In this document: piece after piece, positions 1 to 4,815 of the stretch
How the letters are laid out: each line of letters begins with the position of its first letter
Position numbering within the stretch: the stretch's first letter is position 1
Assembly (NCBI GenBank): GCA_017550775.1
Contig: JAFZOA010000196.1
Span: forward strand, 1 to 5,507
Direction: 5' to 3'
Source of the DNA: Ruminiclostridium sp.
GTDB taxonomy: Bacteria > Bacillota_A > Clostridia > Oscillospirales > Ruminococcaceae
Length of the DNA: 5,507 nucleotides
Made by a program: the position numbers and the translations under genes
Notes under the pieces: generated by a model
What the model was told of the DNA's origin: nothing
The model's database searches: none
Seen by the model: only the letters and a program-made list of their open reading frames with translations

Positions 1-141
1 GCAATCCGACATATGCTTATCGCCTGTATCGGCGGTGCTTACGATCTCTCCGGGGTCAATGCCGCCGAAAAGCTCCGATGTTATTTTACAGCGAAGCTTT
101 TCATAGCGGTTATTCAGGATTTCGTTTTCTTTAGTGTACAT
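1..141 (-). CDS. N-terminal fragment (47 codons) of unrecognised protein, runs off left edge
   Basis: An open frame starts at the ATG at 141-139 and stays open to base 1, giving 47 residues that begin MYTKENEILNNRYEKL and end near HMSDC. It begins 13 nt after the stop of precursor A1 on the same strand, so it is probably co-transcribed with the array. No good Shine-Dalgarno sequence lies in those 13 nt; translation may be coupled to A1. A TTG at 174-172, inside the end of A1 and in the same frame, is a less likely start. The N-terminus is charged and looks soluble and helical, with no signal peptide. I do not recognise the family. By position it could be a maturase such as a LanM-type enzyme, a transporter or an accessory protein, but nothing visible decides this. 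Confidence 0.6.
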   Translation of the reverse strand, partial: MYTKENEILNNRYEKLRCKITSELFGGIDPGEIVSTADTGDKHMSDC

Positions 142-154
142 CTTATCGCAAGGC

Positions 155-484
155 TCAGTCGTCTTTAATTGCAATAGTTACACCTGCGCTTACAACCGGC
201 AGCGCCAGAATGCCGATACCGACCCATACCGTTGCGGCGAGACAGCTTGTACCACCCGCAGCTTTGCCGAGTTCGTCTGCGGAAAGCTCCGAATCCTGTG
301 CGTTTATTATCTCGTCAAGCTCTTCCTTTGTCAGCTCATATCCGAAGCCCGCAGCTGCGGGGATGATCGCCTCGTAGCAGTTATTCGCCCCGTTCTCACG
401 CTTTGCCGTGAGCACTTCGGAAAAATCCTTTGCGAATGCCTCATCTGATCTGAGTCTTTCAAATAATTCCTTTGATGTTTTCAT
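155..484 (-). CDS. Family-A Nif11-leader precursor peptide A1
   Basis: A 109-residue precursor with a leader of residues 1-78, ending ELGKAAGG, and a 31-residue core. The leader matches the Nif11/TIGR03798 type: helical N-terminus (KELFERL), FGYELTKEELDEI motif and a double-Gly exit site. By family knowledge such leaders guide a modifying enzyme and are cut after GG by a C39-type peptidase, often fused to an ABC exporter. The core starts TSC, is strongly hydrophobic with Gly and Val, and ends KDD. It has one Cys (core position 3), so no intramolecular disulfide can form. The leader has an unusual Cys36 absent from its relatives. The start is set by AAAGGAG at 499-493, 8 nt upstream. It is the last precursor in the array, 29 nt after A2. 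Precursor status is firm; product chemistry is unknown. Confidence 0.93.
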   Translation of the reverse strand: MKTSKELFERLRSDEAFAKDFSEVLTAKRENGANNCYEAIIPAAAGFGYELTKEELDEIINAQDSELSADELGKAAGGTSCLAATVWVGIGILALPVVSAGVTIAIKDD

Positions 485-513
485 GAGAACCGCTCCTTTA
501 TTTTATACCTTGT

Positions 514-855
514 TCAATCATCCTCTGCTCTTTCCGCGGGGTTATCATCAAGTACTTTTATCGAGACCGAAAGTATAAGCCCGCCAACCGAAATAGTGGC
601 AACCGCCAACCAGCAAGAGGTACCGCCCGCGACCTTTCCGAGTTCCTCGGGTGAAAGCTCCGATTCCTGAGTATTTATGACCTCGTCAAGCTCTTCCTTG
701 CTTAATTCGTAGCCGCGCTCCGCCGCAGCGGGAATAAATGTTTCATAAACGCTCTTTGCACCCGCTTCACGCTTTGCCGTGAGCGCTTCCGAAAACTCCT
801 TTGCGAACGCCTCGTCCGTTTTCAGCCGTTCAAATAATTCCTTTGCCGATTTCAT
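514..855 (-). CDS. Family-A Nif11-leader precursor peptide A2
   Basis: A 113-residue precursor with a 78-residue leader ending ELGKVAGG and a 35-residue core, the longest in family A. The core starts TSCW, continues as a hydrophobic Val/Ile/Leu/Gly stretch and ends in an acidic tail of about 11 residues (DDNPAERAEDD) not seen in its siblings. It begins MKS where four of the other family-A members have MKTA. Its leader differs from that of A4 at only six of 78 residues, yet the cores diverge after TSC. The SD AAGGAAGG (871-864) overlaps the TAA stop of A3, so ribosomes finishing A3 could re-initiate here. Presumably exported and cleaved after GG by a C39-type peptidase encoded elsewhere; that is an inference from the family. 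Confidence 0.93.
   Translation of the reverse strand: MKSAKELFERLKTDEAFAKEFSEALTAKREAGAKSVYETFIPAAAERGYELSKEELDEVINTQESELSPEELGKVAGGTSCWLAVATISVGGLILSVSIKVLDDNPAERAEDD
681..855 (-). repeat. Near-identical leader DNA of A2 (matches A4)
   Basis: This 175-bp stretch, covering roughly the first 58 codons of A2, differs from 1375-1549 at about five positions when compared by eye. The identity drops downstream toward the core. A3 lies between the two copies and is much less similar, so this is not a simple adjacent duplication. Confidence 0.85.
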
Positions 856-869
856 GATATGTACCTTCC

Positions 870-1193
870 TTAAGTATTCCTTTCAACCACTTCTTTTACA
901 ATTGCCGCGACACCTGTCCCGAAAAGCACGGCGGCAACTGCGCCTGCTATCGCGAATGTTCCTCCGGCAGCATTTCCGAGCTCGTCTGCGGAAAGCTCCT
1001 CGTCGGCAGATGCCCGGATCTCATCGATATCCTTGTTTGTGATCTCATATCCGAACCCTGCCGCTACCGGGATAACGCTTTCGTAAACGTCATTTGTCCC
1101 CGATTCCTGCTTTGCTTTTAAGGCTTCCGTGTACTCCTTGGCGAAAGCCTCATCGTTCTGTAATCTTTCGATCAATTCCTTTGCCGTTTTCAT
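870..1193 (-). CDS. Family-A Nif11-leader precursor peptide A3 (no Cys in core)
   Basis: A 107-residue precursor with a 78-residue leader (GFGYEITNKDIDEI, ending ELGNAAGG) and a 29-residue core beginning TFAIAG. The core is rich in Ala, Val and Gly, has no Cys, and ends in a charged segment (VKEVVERNT), suggesting a hydrophobic helix with a polar C-terminus. Without Cys it cannot form a lanthionine or a disulfide. It may act unmodified, carry Cys-independent modifications, or be a partner peptide. I chose ATG 1193 over the in-frame ATG 1199 because AAGGAG (1206-1201) lies 7 nt from the former and 1 nt from the latter, and because MKTAKEL then aligns with its siblings. It is more divergent in leader than A2, A4 and A6. 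Confidence 0.92.
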   Translation of the reverse strand: MKTAKELIERLQNDEAFAKEYTEALKAKQESGTNDVYESVIPVAAGFGYEITNKDIDEIRASADEELSADELGNAAGGTFAIAGAVAAVLFGTGVAAIVKEVVERNT

Positions 1194-1200
1194 GATCATT

Positions 1201-1206
1201 CTCCTT
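1201..1206 (-). promoter_or_regulatory. Ribosome binding site fixing the A3 start
   Basis: AAGGAG lies one base before the ATG at 1199 but 7 nt before the in-frame ATG at 1193. The spacing selects 1193, which also restores the MKTAKEL start of the family. Confidence 0.85.
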
Positions 1207-1222
1207 CACAAACAGTTATCCG

Positions 1223-1549
1223 TCAGTCTGACAGCGTTTCAACTACCGTACCGACTGTAATGGAAACGGCTGCACCGAGCAGAACCATGCCGCCGTATGC
1301 GATCACGCATGATGTACCGCCGGCAGCCTTACCGAGTTCTTCGGGAGAAAGCTCGGCTTCCTGAGCATTCAGAACCTCGTCAAGCTCTTCCTTGCTTAAT
1401 TCATAGCCGCGCTCCGTCGCAGCGGGAATAAATGTTTCATAAACGCTCTTTGCACCCGCTTCACGCTTTGCCGTGAGCGCTTCCGAAAACTCCTTTGCGA
1501 ACGCCTCGTCCGTTTTCAGCCTTTCAAATAATTCCTTTGCTGTTTTCAT
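1223..1549 (-). CDS. Family-A Nif11-leader precursor peptide A4
   Basis: A 108-residue precursor with a 78-residue leader ending ELGKAAGG and a 30-residue core that starts TSCVIAYGG, is hydrophobic through its middle and ends VVETLSD. It has one Cys, at core position 3, as in A1 and A2. Leader DNA for the first 58 codons or so (1375-1549) is almost identical to A2 (681-855), indicating recent duplication or gene conversion, while the cores differ. The SD AGGAGG (1565-1560) sits 10 nt upstream in a context (ACAGGAGGAACAA, then CACC before ATG) also found before A6. The gap to A5 is 21 nt. Role by family: leader-dependent secreted peptide precursor; activity and modification are not determined by sequence alone. 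Confidence 0.93.
   Translation of the reverse strand: MKTAKELFERLKTDEAFAKEFSEALTAKREAGAKSVYETFIPAATERGYELSKEELDEVLNAQEAELSPEELGKAAGGTSCVIAYGGMVLLGAAVSITVGTVVETLSD
1375..1549 (-). repeat. Near-identical leader DNA of A4 (matches A2)
   Basis: Partner of 681-855, with about five mismatches in 175 bp. Two of them fall at codons 3-4 (MKTA here, MKSA in A2). The upstream ribosome-site region is not shared with A2; it matches that of A6 instead, so the gene looks like a mosaic. Confidence 0.85.
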
Positions 1550-1570
1550 GGTGCTTGTTCCTCCTGTACA

Positions 1571-1867
1571 TCAGTCAAAGATTTTTGCCGTTGCTTCAAT
1601 TACCTTTGAAACAAACGGGATAAACGATAAGGAAAATCCTCCTGCGACCTTTTCAAGCTCCTCCGCGGAAAGCTCCGAATCCGTCGCTGCCGCGATATCG
1701 TCAATGTCATCTTTGGTGAGCTCATATCCGAATTTTGCGGCAGTCTCTGTGAGCATCTCATAGCTGACCGGAGCGCCGGAGCTTTTCGCGATCACTTCTT
1801 CTCCGAACTCCTTCGAGAATCCTTCGTCGGTTTTCAGCTTTTCGATCAGTTCCTTAGCTGTTTTCAT
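1571..1867 (-). CDS. Family-A Nif11-leader precursor peptide A5 (short amphipathic core)
   Basis: A 98-residue precursor with a 77-residue leader ending LEKVAGG and a 21-residue core, the shortest in the window. The core begins FSLSFIPFVSK and ends AKIFD. It has no Cys and its spacing of Phe, Ile and Val against Lys, Glu and Asp suggests a short amphipathic helix, like small membrane-active peptides; this is an inference. An in-frame ATG at 1882 would add five residues, but it overlaps the ribosome site GGAGG (1880-1876), which lies 8 nt before ATG 1867, so 1867 is the start. It is the first of the five-gene family-A block, after a 79-nt gap from B1, and has the most diverged family-A leader (one residue shorter around GAPVSYEM). 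Confidence 0.92.
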   Translation of the reverse strand: MKTAKELIEKLKTDEGFSKEFGEEVIAKSSGAPVSYEMLTETAAKFGYELTKDDIDDIAAATDSELSAEELEKVAGGFSLSFIPFVSKVIEATAKIFD

Positions 1868-1875
1868 GATACGTT

Positions 1876-1891
1876 CCTCCATTTCTAATGG
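1876..1891 (-). promoter_or_regulatory. A5 ribosome site partly covered by a small hairpin
   Basis: On the minus strand the 5-bp inverted repeat CCATT-AGA-AATGG (1891-1879) ends in the first two bases of the A5 Shine-Dalgarno GGAGG (1880-1876). If it folds, it would mask part of the ribosome site and reduce A5 translation. The stem is short with a three-base loop, so its effect is uncertain. The site also overlaps the ATG at 1882, ruling that out as the start. Confidence 0.35.
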
Positions 1892-1924
1892 TGATTTTTT
1901 TCTTTCGTCAGATAGTTATTTTTC

Positions 1925-1945
1925 GTTTTCGGAATTGCCCGAAAC
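1925..1945 (-). other. Hairpin after B1, between the B and A blocks
   Basis: An inverted repeat with six perfect pairs (TTTCGG-GCAATT-CCGAAA on the minus strand, extendable with a bulged A) starts 1 nt after the B1 stop codon. It is followed by an A-rich stretch and not a U tract, so it is not a normal intrinsic terminator. It could stabilise the 3' end of the family-B message or be a processing site. Confidence 0.35.
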
Positions 1946-1946
1946 T

Positions 1947-2303
1947 TTACATATTGCATATTCTGCCTTCGTTGTCTTTTTCCTGCCCGACATGACCATC
2001 CTTAGCGCTGCGTATCGCATATAAGCCGCATATTACACCGACACCTAAACATGACAGGATCACCTCCTCACCTGTCGTTTTGTTGCAGGTGCCGCCAGCC
2101 GCGTTTTCAAGCTCGGAGGGGTCAAGTTCTGCGTCCTTCTTCTGCTTTTCTTCAAGGAAAGCCTTGATCTCGTCCATTGTCGTTTCCACGCCGTTTGCCT
2201 TTGCGAAATCGACAACTGTATTGTTCTTTGCTGCTTCGGCGAACTGCTTTTTGAGCTCGTCGCTCTTGATTATTTCGTTGTAGAGTTCCTGTAATGTTTT
2301 CAT
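1947..2303 (-). CDS. Family-B Nif11-leader precursor peptide B1
   Basis: A 118-residue precursor with a 71-residue leader (MKTLQELYNEII to ELENAAGG) and a 47-residue core. The core has Cys at positions 2, 14, 21 and 45. It shows the family-B scaffold: Glu9, Ser13, Gly18, Cys21, Ala25, Ser28, Ala29, then GHVGQE and EGRIC near the end. Residues 10-26 are hydrophobic with Gly, suggesting a membrane-inserting helix. The invariant Cys and Ser/Thr would permit thioether rings; disulfides are the alternative. SD AAAGGGA (2320-2314) is weaker than those of its neighbours. It is the last of the family-B block and is followed by a 79-nt gap with a small hairpin. Ser rather than Ala in DPSELE distinguishes its leader. 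Confidence 0.93.
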   Translation of the reverse strand: MKTLQELYNEIIKSDELKKQFAEAAKNNTVVDFAKANGVETTMDEIKAFLEEKQKKDAELDPSELENAAGGTCNKTTGEEVILSCLGVGVICGLYAIRSAKDGHVGQEKDNEGRICNM

Positions 2304-2331
2304 GGTTATATTGTCCCTTTCTTATTTATTT

Positions 2332-2688
2332 TTAGTCGTTGCACAATCTGCCTTCGCTGTCTTTTTCCTGTCCGACATGACCTGTGGCTGCGCTGTAGAT
2401 AGCGAAGACTCCACAAATGATGCCGGCTGTGCAAATTGAACCAGCTGTTTCCCAAGCGCAGTTTTCGTTGCAGGTGCCGCCCGCCGCGTTTTCAAGCTCG
2501 GCGGGGTCAAGCTCTGCGTCCGCTTTCTGCTTTCCTTCAAGGAACGCCTTGATCTCGTCCATTGTCGTTTCCACGCCGTTAGCCTTTGCGAAGTCAACTA
2601 CCGTGTTGTTCTTCGCGGCTTCGGTGAACTGTTTTTTGAGTTCGTCGCTCCCTACAATCTCGCTGTAAAGCTCCTGCAATGTTTTCAC
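2332..2688 (-). CDS. Family-B Nif11-leader precursor peptide B2 (GTG start, Cys-rich core)
   Basis: A 118-residue precursor with a 71-residue leader and a 47-residue core. It starts at GTG (2688-2686), the only non-ATG start among the 13 precursors. The strong SD AAGGAGG (2705-2699) 10 nt upstream and the MKTLQELY alignment fix it. The core carries five Cys (2, 6, 15, 21, 45), the most in the array. Cys6 replaces the Thr6 of the other five scaffold members. The shared Glu9, Ser13, Gly18, Ala25, Ser28, GHVGQE and EGRLC are all present. Five Cys is an odd number, so full pairing as disulfides would leave one free. Leader substitutions such as EGKQKADAEL and IVGSDE set it apart slightly. The gap from B3 is 36 nt. 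Confidence 0.93.
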   Translation of the reverse strand: MKTLQELYSEIVGSDELKKQFTEAAKNNTVVDFAKANGVETTMDEIKAFLEGKQKADAELDPAELENAAGGTCNENCAWETAGSICTAGIICGVFAIYSAATGHVGQEKDSEGRLCND

Positions 2689-2698
2689 GATGTTATGA

Positions 2699-2705
2699 CC
2701 TCCTT
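2699..2705 (-). promoter_or_regulatory. Strong ribosome binding site serving the GTG start of B2
   Basis: AAGGAGG lies 10 nt before GTG 2688-2686, and no ATG in any frame falls between them. It supports translation of B2 from GTG, with the strong site perhaps offsetting the weaker initiation codon. Confidence 0.8.
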
Positions 2706-2724
2706 TAAACCAGTCTGTTACTTT

Positions 2725-3087
2725 TTACCCTCTGCACAATCTGCCGTCCTTAGGACCGTCCCCGTCCTGTCCGACGCCTTTTCCGAATGCGCTGACGATA
2801 GCGGTGACCCCACACCCGACACCAAATGTGAAAACGGAAAGACCTGTTTCCTGACCGGTTCTTTCGGTGCAGGCTCCGCCCGCGGCGTTTTCAAGCTCGG
2901 CGGGGTCAAGCTCTGCGTCAGCTTTCTGCTTTTCTGCAAGGAAAACATTGATCTCGTCCATTGTCGTTTCCACGCCGTTAGTCTTTGCGAAGTCAACTAC
3001 CGTGTTGTTCTTCGCAGCCTCGATGAACTGCTTTTTGAGCTCATCGCTCTTGATAATTTCGCTGTAAAGCTCCTGTAATGTCTTCAT
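2725..3087 (-). CDS. Family-B Nif11-leader precursor peptide B3
   Basis: A 120-residue precursor with a 71-residue leader ending ELENAAGG and a 49-residue core that begins ACTERTG rather than TCN. The core keeps only the three scaffold Cys (2, 21, 47), with Thr6, Glu9, Ser13, Gly18, Ala25 and Ser28. Its C-terminal block is modified: VGQDGDGPKDGRLC, two residues longer than the EGRLC versions, and followed by RG. The leader has INVFLAEKQKADAEL, sharing FLAEKQK with B6. AGGAGG (3102-3097) lies 9 nt before the ATG. The gap from B4 is 30 nt. The family role is a leader-directed secreted peptide; no maturation enzyme is visible in the window. Confidence 0.93.
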   Translation of the reverse strand: MKTLQELYSEIIKSDELKKQFIEAAKNNTVVDFAKTNGVETTMDEINVFLAEKQKADAELDPAELENAAGGACTERTGQETGLSVFTFGVGCGVTAIVSAFGKGVGQDGDGPKDGRLCRG

Positions 3088-3117
3088 GGTGTTTTTCCTC
3101 CTATAACGGTAAGATTT

Positions 3118-3477
3118 TTACATCTCACTGCATAATCTGCCCTCTGTGTCGTTTTCCTGACCTACATGACCTGCGATAGCGCTGTATACTGCAACACCCG
3201 CACAAAAAATACCTAACCCTACCAGGGATATACCGCATTCATCGTCTGTTTTTTTATTGCAGGTACCGCCCGCAGCGTTTTCAAGCTCGGCGGGGTCAAG
3301 CTCTGCGTCCTTCTTCTGTTTCTCTTCAAGGAAAGCCTTGATCTCGTCGAGTGTGGTCTCCACGCCGTTTGCCTTTGCGAAGTCAACGACTGCGTTGTTC
3401 TTCGCGGCTTCGGCGAACTGCTTTTTGAGCGCATCGCTCCCCACGATCTCGTTGTAAAGTTCCTGTAATGTTTTCAT
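3118..3477 (-). CDS. Family-B Nif11-leader precursor peptide B4
   Basis: A 119-residue precursor with a 71-residue leader and a 48-residue core with Cys at 2, 10, 21 and 45. The core starts TCNKKTDDEC and ends GHVGQENDTEGRLCSEM. The TDDEC segment superficially recalls the Thr-x-x-Glu-Cys ring of mersacidin-like lantibiotics, but Cys10 is not shared by other members. The leader carries a Leu in TTLDEI, seen elsewhere only in B7, and leader residues 31-71 are identical to those of B7. SD AGGAG (3490-3486) is 8 nt upstream and directly follows the TAA of B5, so the 14-nt gap favours translational coupling. Confidence 0.93.
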   Translation of the reverse strand: MKTLQELYNEIVGSDALKKQFAEAAKNNAVVDFAKANGVETTLDEIKAFLEEKQKKDAELDPAELENAAGGTCNKKTDDECGISLVGLGIFCAGVAVYSAIAGHVGQENDTEGRLCSEM

Positions 3478-3491
3478 TGGTTATACTCCTG

Positions 3492-3941
3492 TTATATTTT
3501 ATTTGAATCGTGAAGTTTTTGAATCCTGTTGCCATCATCACCCGGTGCAGGCGCTATAGTCGGTCGGGACGGGTCATGCTCTATGCTGCACAGACGACCT
3601 TCTCCGTCAGTCTCCTGTCCGACCTTCATGCCCGGTATTACCGCACTTGCTATTGCGTTGCCCGCACAGCTTACACCGACAGTAAATATTGACATCGTAA
3701 TTTCAAGACCTGTTTCTTTGTTGCAGGTTCCGCCCGCTGCGTTCTCAAGCTCCTCGGGAGAAAGTTCCTTTTCATCTTTCTGCTTTTCTTCAAGGAAAGC
3801 CTGGATCTCGTCCATTGTCGTTTCCACGCCGTTAGACTTTGCGAAGTCAACTACCGTGTTGTTCTTCGCAGCCTCGGTGAACTGCTTTTTGAGCTCATCG
3901 CTCTTGGTGATCTCGCTGTAAAGCTCCTGTAATGTTTTCAT
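3492..3941 (-). CDS. Family-B Nif11-leader precursor peptide B5 with C-terminal extension
   Basis: A 149-residue precursor with a 71-residue leader and a 78-residue core region, about 30 residues longer than B1-B4. The first 47 core residues follow the scaffold (Cys2, Thr6, Glu9, Ser13, Gly18, Cys21, Ala25, Ser28, VGQE, GRLC). They are followed by a polar, Pro/Asp-rich tail (PTIAPAPGDDG, ending HDSNKI) that B1-B4 lack. Its leader end is EKELSPEELENAAGG, where other B leaders have AELDP. SPEEL resembles family-A leader ends. B5 and B6 form a 465-bp tandem duplication. SD AGGAAGG (3955-3949) lies 7 nt upstream and one base after the B6 stop. The tail may be trimmed, or may be part of the product; the sequence does not say. 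Confidence 0.93.
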   Translation of the reverse strand: MKTLQELYSEITKSDELKKQFTEAAKNNTVVDFAKSNGVETTMDEIQAFLEEKQKDEKELSPEELENAAGGTCNKETGLEITMSIFTVGVSCAGNAIASAVIPGMKVGQETDGEGRLCSIEHDPSRPTIAPAPGDDGNRIQKLHDSNKI

Positions 3942-3956
3942 ATTTGCGCCTTCCTG

Positions 3957-4406
3957 TTATATTTTATTTGAATCGTGGAGATTTTGGTTTTTTGGGCCAT
4001 CATCGCCCGGTGCTGGTGCTATAGTCGGGAGAGAAGTGTCATGCTCTACACTGCACAGACGACTTTCTCCGGTAACCTCCTGACCGACCTTCATGCCCGG
4101 TATTACAGCACTTGCTATTGCAGCGCATGCACAGCCTACACCGAGAGTGATTACTGACGCCCCTACTTCCCAACGAGTCGTTTGGGAGCAGGTACCTCCC
4201 GCTGCGTTTTCGAGCTCGGCAGGGTCAAGCTCAGCTTCCTTCTTCTGCTTTTCTGCAAGGAAAGCATTGATCTCGTCCATTGTCGTTTCCACGCCGTTAG
4301 CCTTTGCGAAGTCAACTACCGTGTTGTTCTTTGCGGCTTCGGCGAACTGCTTTTTGAGCTCGTCGTTCTTAATAATTTCGTTGTAAAGTTCCTGTAATGT
4401 TTTCAT
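3957..4406 (-). CDS. Family-B Nif11-leader precursor peptide B6 with C-terminal extension
   Basis: A 149-residue precursor with a 71-residue leader and a 78-residue core region, sister of B5 with identical lengths. The core begins TCSQTTRWEV and has Cys at 2, 21, 23 and 47. AIASAVIPGMKVGQE and the PTIAPAPGDDG and HDSNKI tail segments are identical to B5, while positions 3-20 of the core are much more variable. SD AGAAGGAA (4420-4413) lies 6 nt before the ATG. The 106-nt gap upstream, the largest in the array, contains a 40-nt element also found before A6, so an internal promoter or RNA-processing site is possible here. Confidence 0.93.
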   Translation of the reverse strand: MKTLQELYNEIIKNDELKKQFAEAAKNNTVVDFAKANGVETTMDEINAFLAEKQKKEAELDPAELENAAGGTCSQTTRWEVGASVITLGVGCACAAIASAVIPGMKVGQEVTGESRLCSVEHDTSLPTIAPAPGDDGPKNQNLHDSNKI

Positions 4407-4422
4407 GTTGTATTCCTTCTGT

Positions 4423-4462
4423 AATAATAATTGTTAAATTTCGTTACAGCACGGTATTTTCC
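4423..4462 (-). repeat. Intergenic element copy 2, before B6
   Basis: About 40 nt starting GGAAAATACCGTGCTGTAAC on the minus strand and ending in AATTATTATT, immediately upstream of the B6 ribosome site. It is homologous to 5163-5203. The substitutions break the CCGTG/CACGG hairpin of copy 1, so whatever keeps the element conserved is probably not that stem. A promoter, a protein-binding site or simple co-duplication are possible. Confidence 0.7.
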
Positions 4463-4471
4463 TTATTGGTC

Positions 4472-4482
4472 ATCGATTCGAT
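4472..4482. promoter_or_regulatory. Small palindrome in the gap before B6
   Basis: ATCGA-T-TCGAT is a perfect 5-bp palindrome around one central base in the 106-nt gap between B7 and B6. It could be an operator half-site pair, but palindromes of this size arise by chance and no clear -35/-10 pair was found next to it. Confidence 0.2.
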
Positions 4483-4512
4483 CAACGCCGTGTGTGACTG
4501 TGCTTGTGTTCA

Positions 4513-4794
4513 CTATTTGATGCAGCCGATAGGTCCGAGATTTATCAGGGTGTGCTTGCGTTCATTGCTATCGCCGCAGCCGCCGCCCGCGGCGTTTTCA
4601 AGCTCGGCGGGGTCAAGCTCTGCGTCCTTCTTCTGCTTCTCTTCAAGGAAAGCCTTGATCTCGTCGAGTGTGGTCTCCACGCCGTTTGCCTTTGCGAAGT
4701 CAACTATTGTGTCGTTCTTCGCGGCTTCGGTGAACTGCTTTTTGAGCTCGTCGCTCTTGATTATTTCGTTGTAAAGTTCCTGTAATGTTTTCAT
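4513..4794 (-). CDS. Family-B leader with unrelated 22-residue core, precursor B7
   Basis: A 93-residue precursor with a standard 71-residue family-B leader ending ELENAAGG but a core of only 22 residues, starting GCGDSNERKH and ending GPIGCIK. Its two Cys are at core positions 2 and 20. None of the family-B scaffold downstream of Cys2 (Glu9, Ser13, Cys21, VGQE, GRLC) is present, and the peptide is polar and basic in its first half rather than hydrophobic. Leader residues 31-71 are identical to B4. Stops TAG then TGA directly follow, and I found no scaffold remnant in the next bases, so this looks like a distinct product and not a simple truncation, though decay after recombination is possible. 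SD AAGGAG (4808-4803) is 8 nt upstream. Confidence 0.9.
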   Translation of the reverse strand: MKTLQELYNEIIKSDELKKQFTEAAKNDTIVDFAKANGVETTLDEIKAFLEEKQKKDAELDPAELENAAGGGCGDSNERKHTLINLGPIGCIK

Positions 4795-4815
4795 TTGTTA
4801 TTCTCCTTATGTTTT

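Larger units (their letters stand above)
3492..4406 (-). repeat. 465-bp tandem duplication spanning B5 and B6
   Basis: B6 (4406-3957) and B5 (3941-3492) have equal length and their starts and ends are each offset by exactly 465 bp. DNA similarity covers the leaders, the second half of the core and the C-terminal tail up to the shared TAA. The spacer plus the first part of the core differ more. This is a gene-sized tandem copy followed by core divergence. Confidence 0.85.

Noticed and set aside
2322..3434. Minus-strand overlapping ORFs in another frame (SQRLTAWKRQW-like repeats)
   Set aside because: These are frame-shifted readings of the same family-B leader DNA, without their own ribosome sites.
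3448..3450. Mersacidin-like Thr-x-x-Glu-Cys lipid II motif in the B4 core (core residues 6-10)
   Set aside because: Only Glu9 is invariant; Cys10 occurs in B4 alone, so the motif is not a family feature and is too short to assign a mechanism. The coordinates given are approximate, lying in the B4 gene rather than at the exact codons.
4407..4512. B7 as a frameshifted remnant of a full-length family-B core
   Set aside because: Reading the bases after its TAG stop gives another stop and no sign of the VGQ...GRLC block in the part I checked; a distinct core is simpler, though not proven.
4463..4512. Sigma-70 promoter in the gap before B6 (TTGATC-like -35)
   Set aside because: No acceptable -10 box is found at 16-18 nt from it; the match is too weak to list.
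2080..4774. Plus-strand ORFs with a recurring PPAAFSSS...FAKSTTVLFFAAS pattern that look like a protein family
   Set aside because: They are the exact antisense of the family-B leaders and repeat only because the leaders do; they lack ribosome sites and end or start inside precursor genes.
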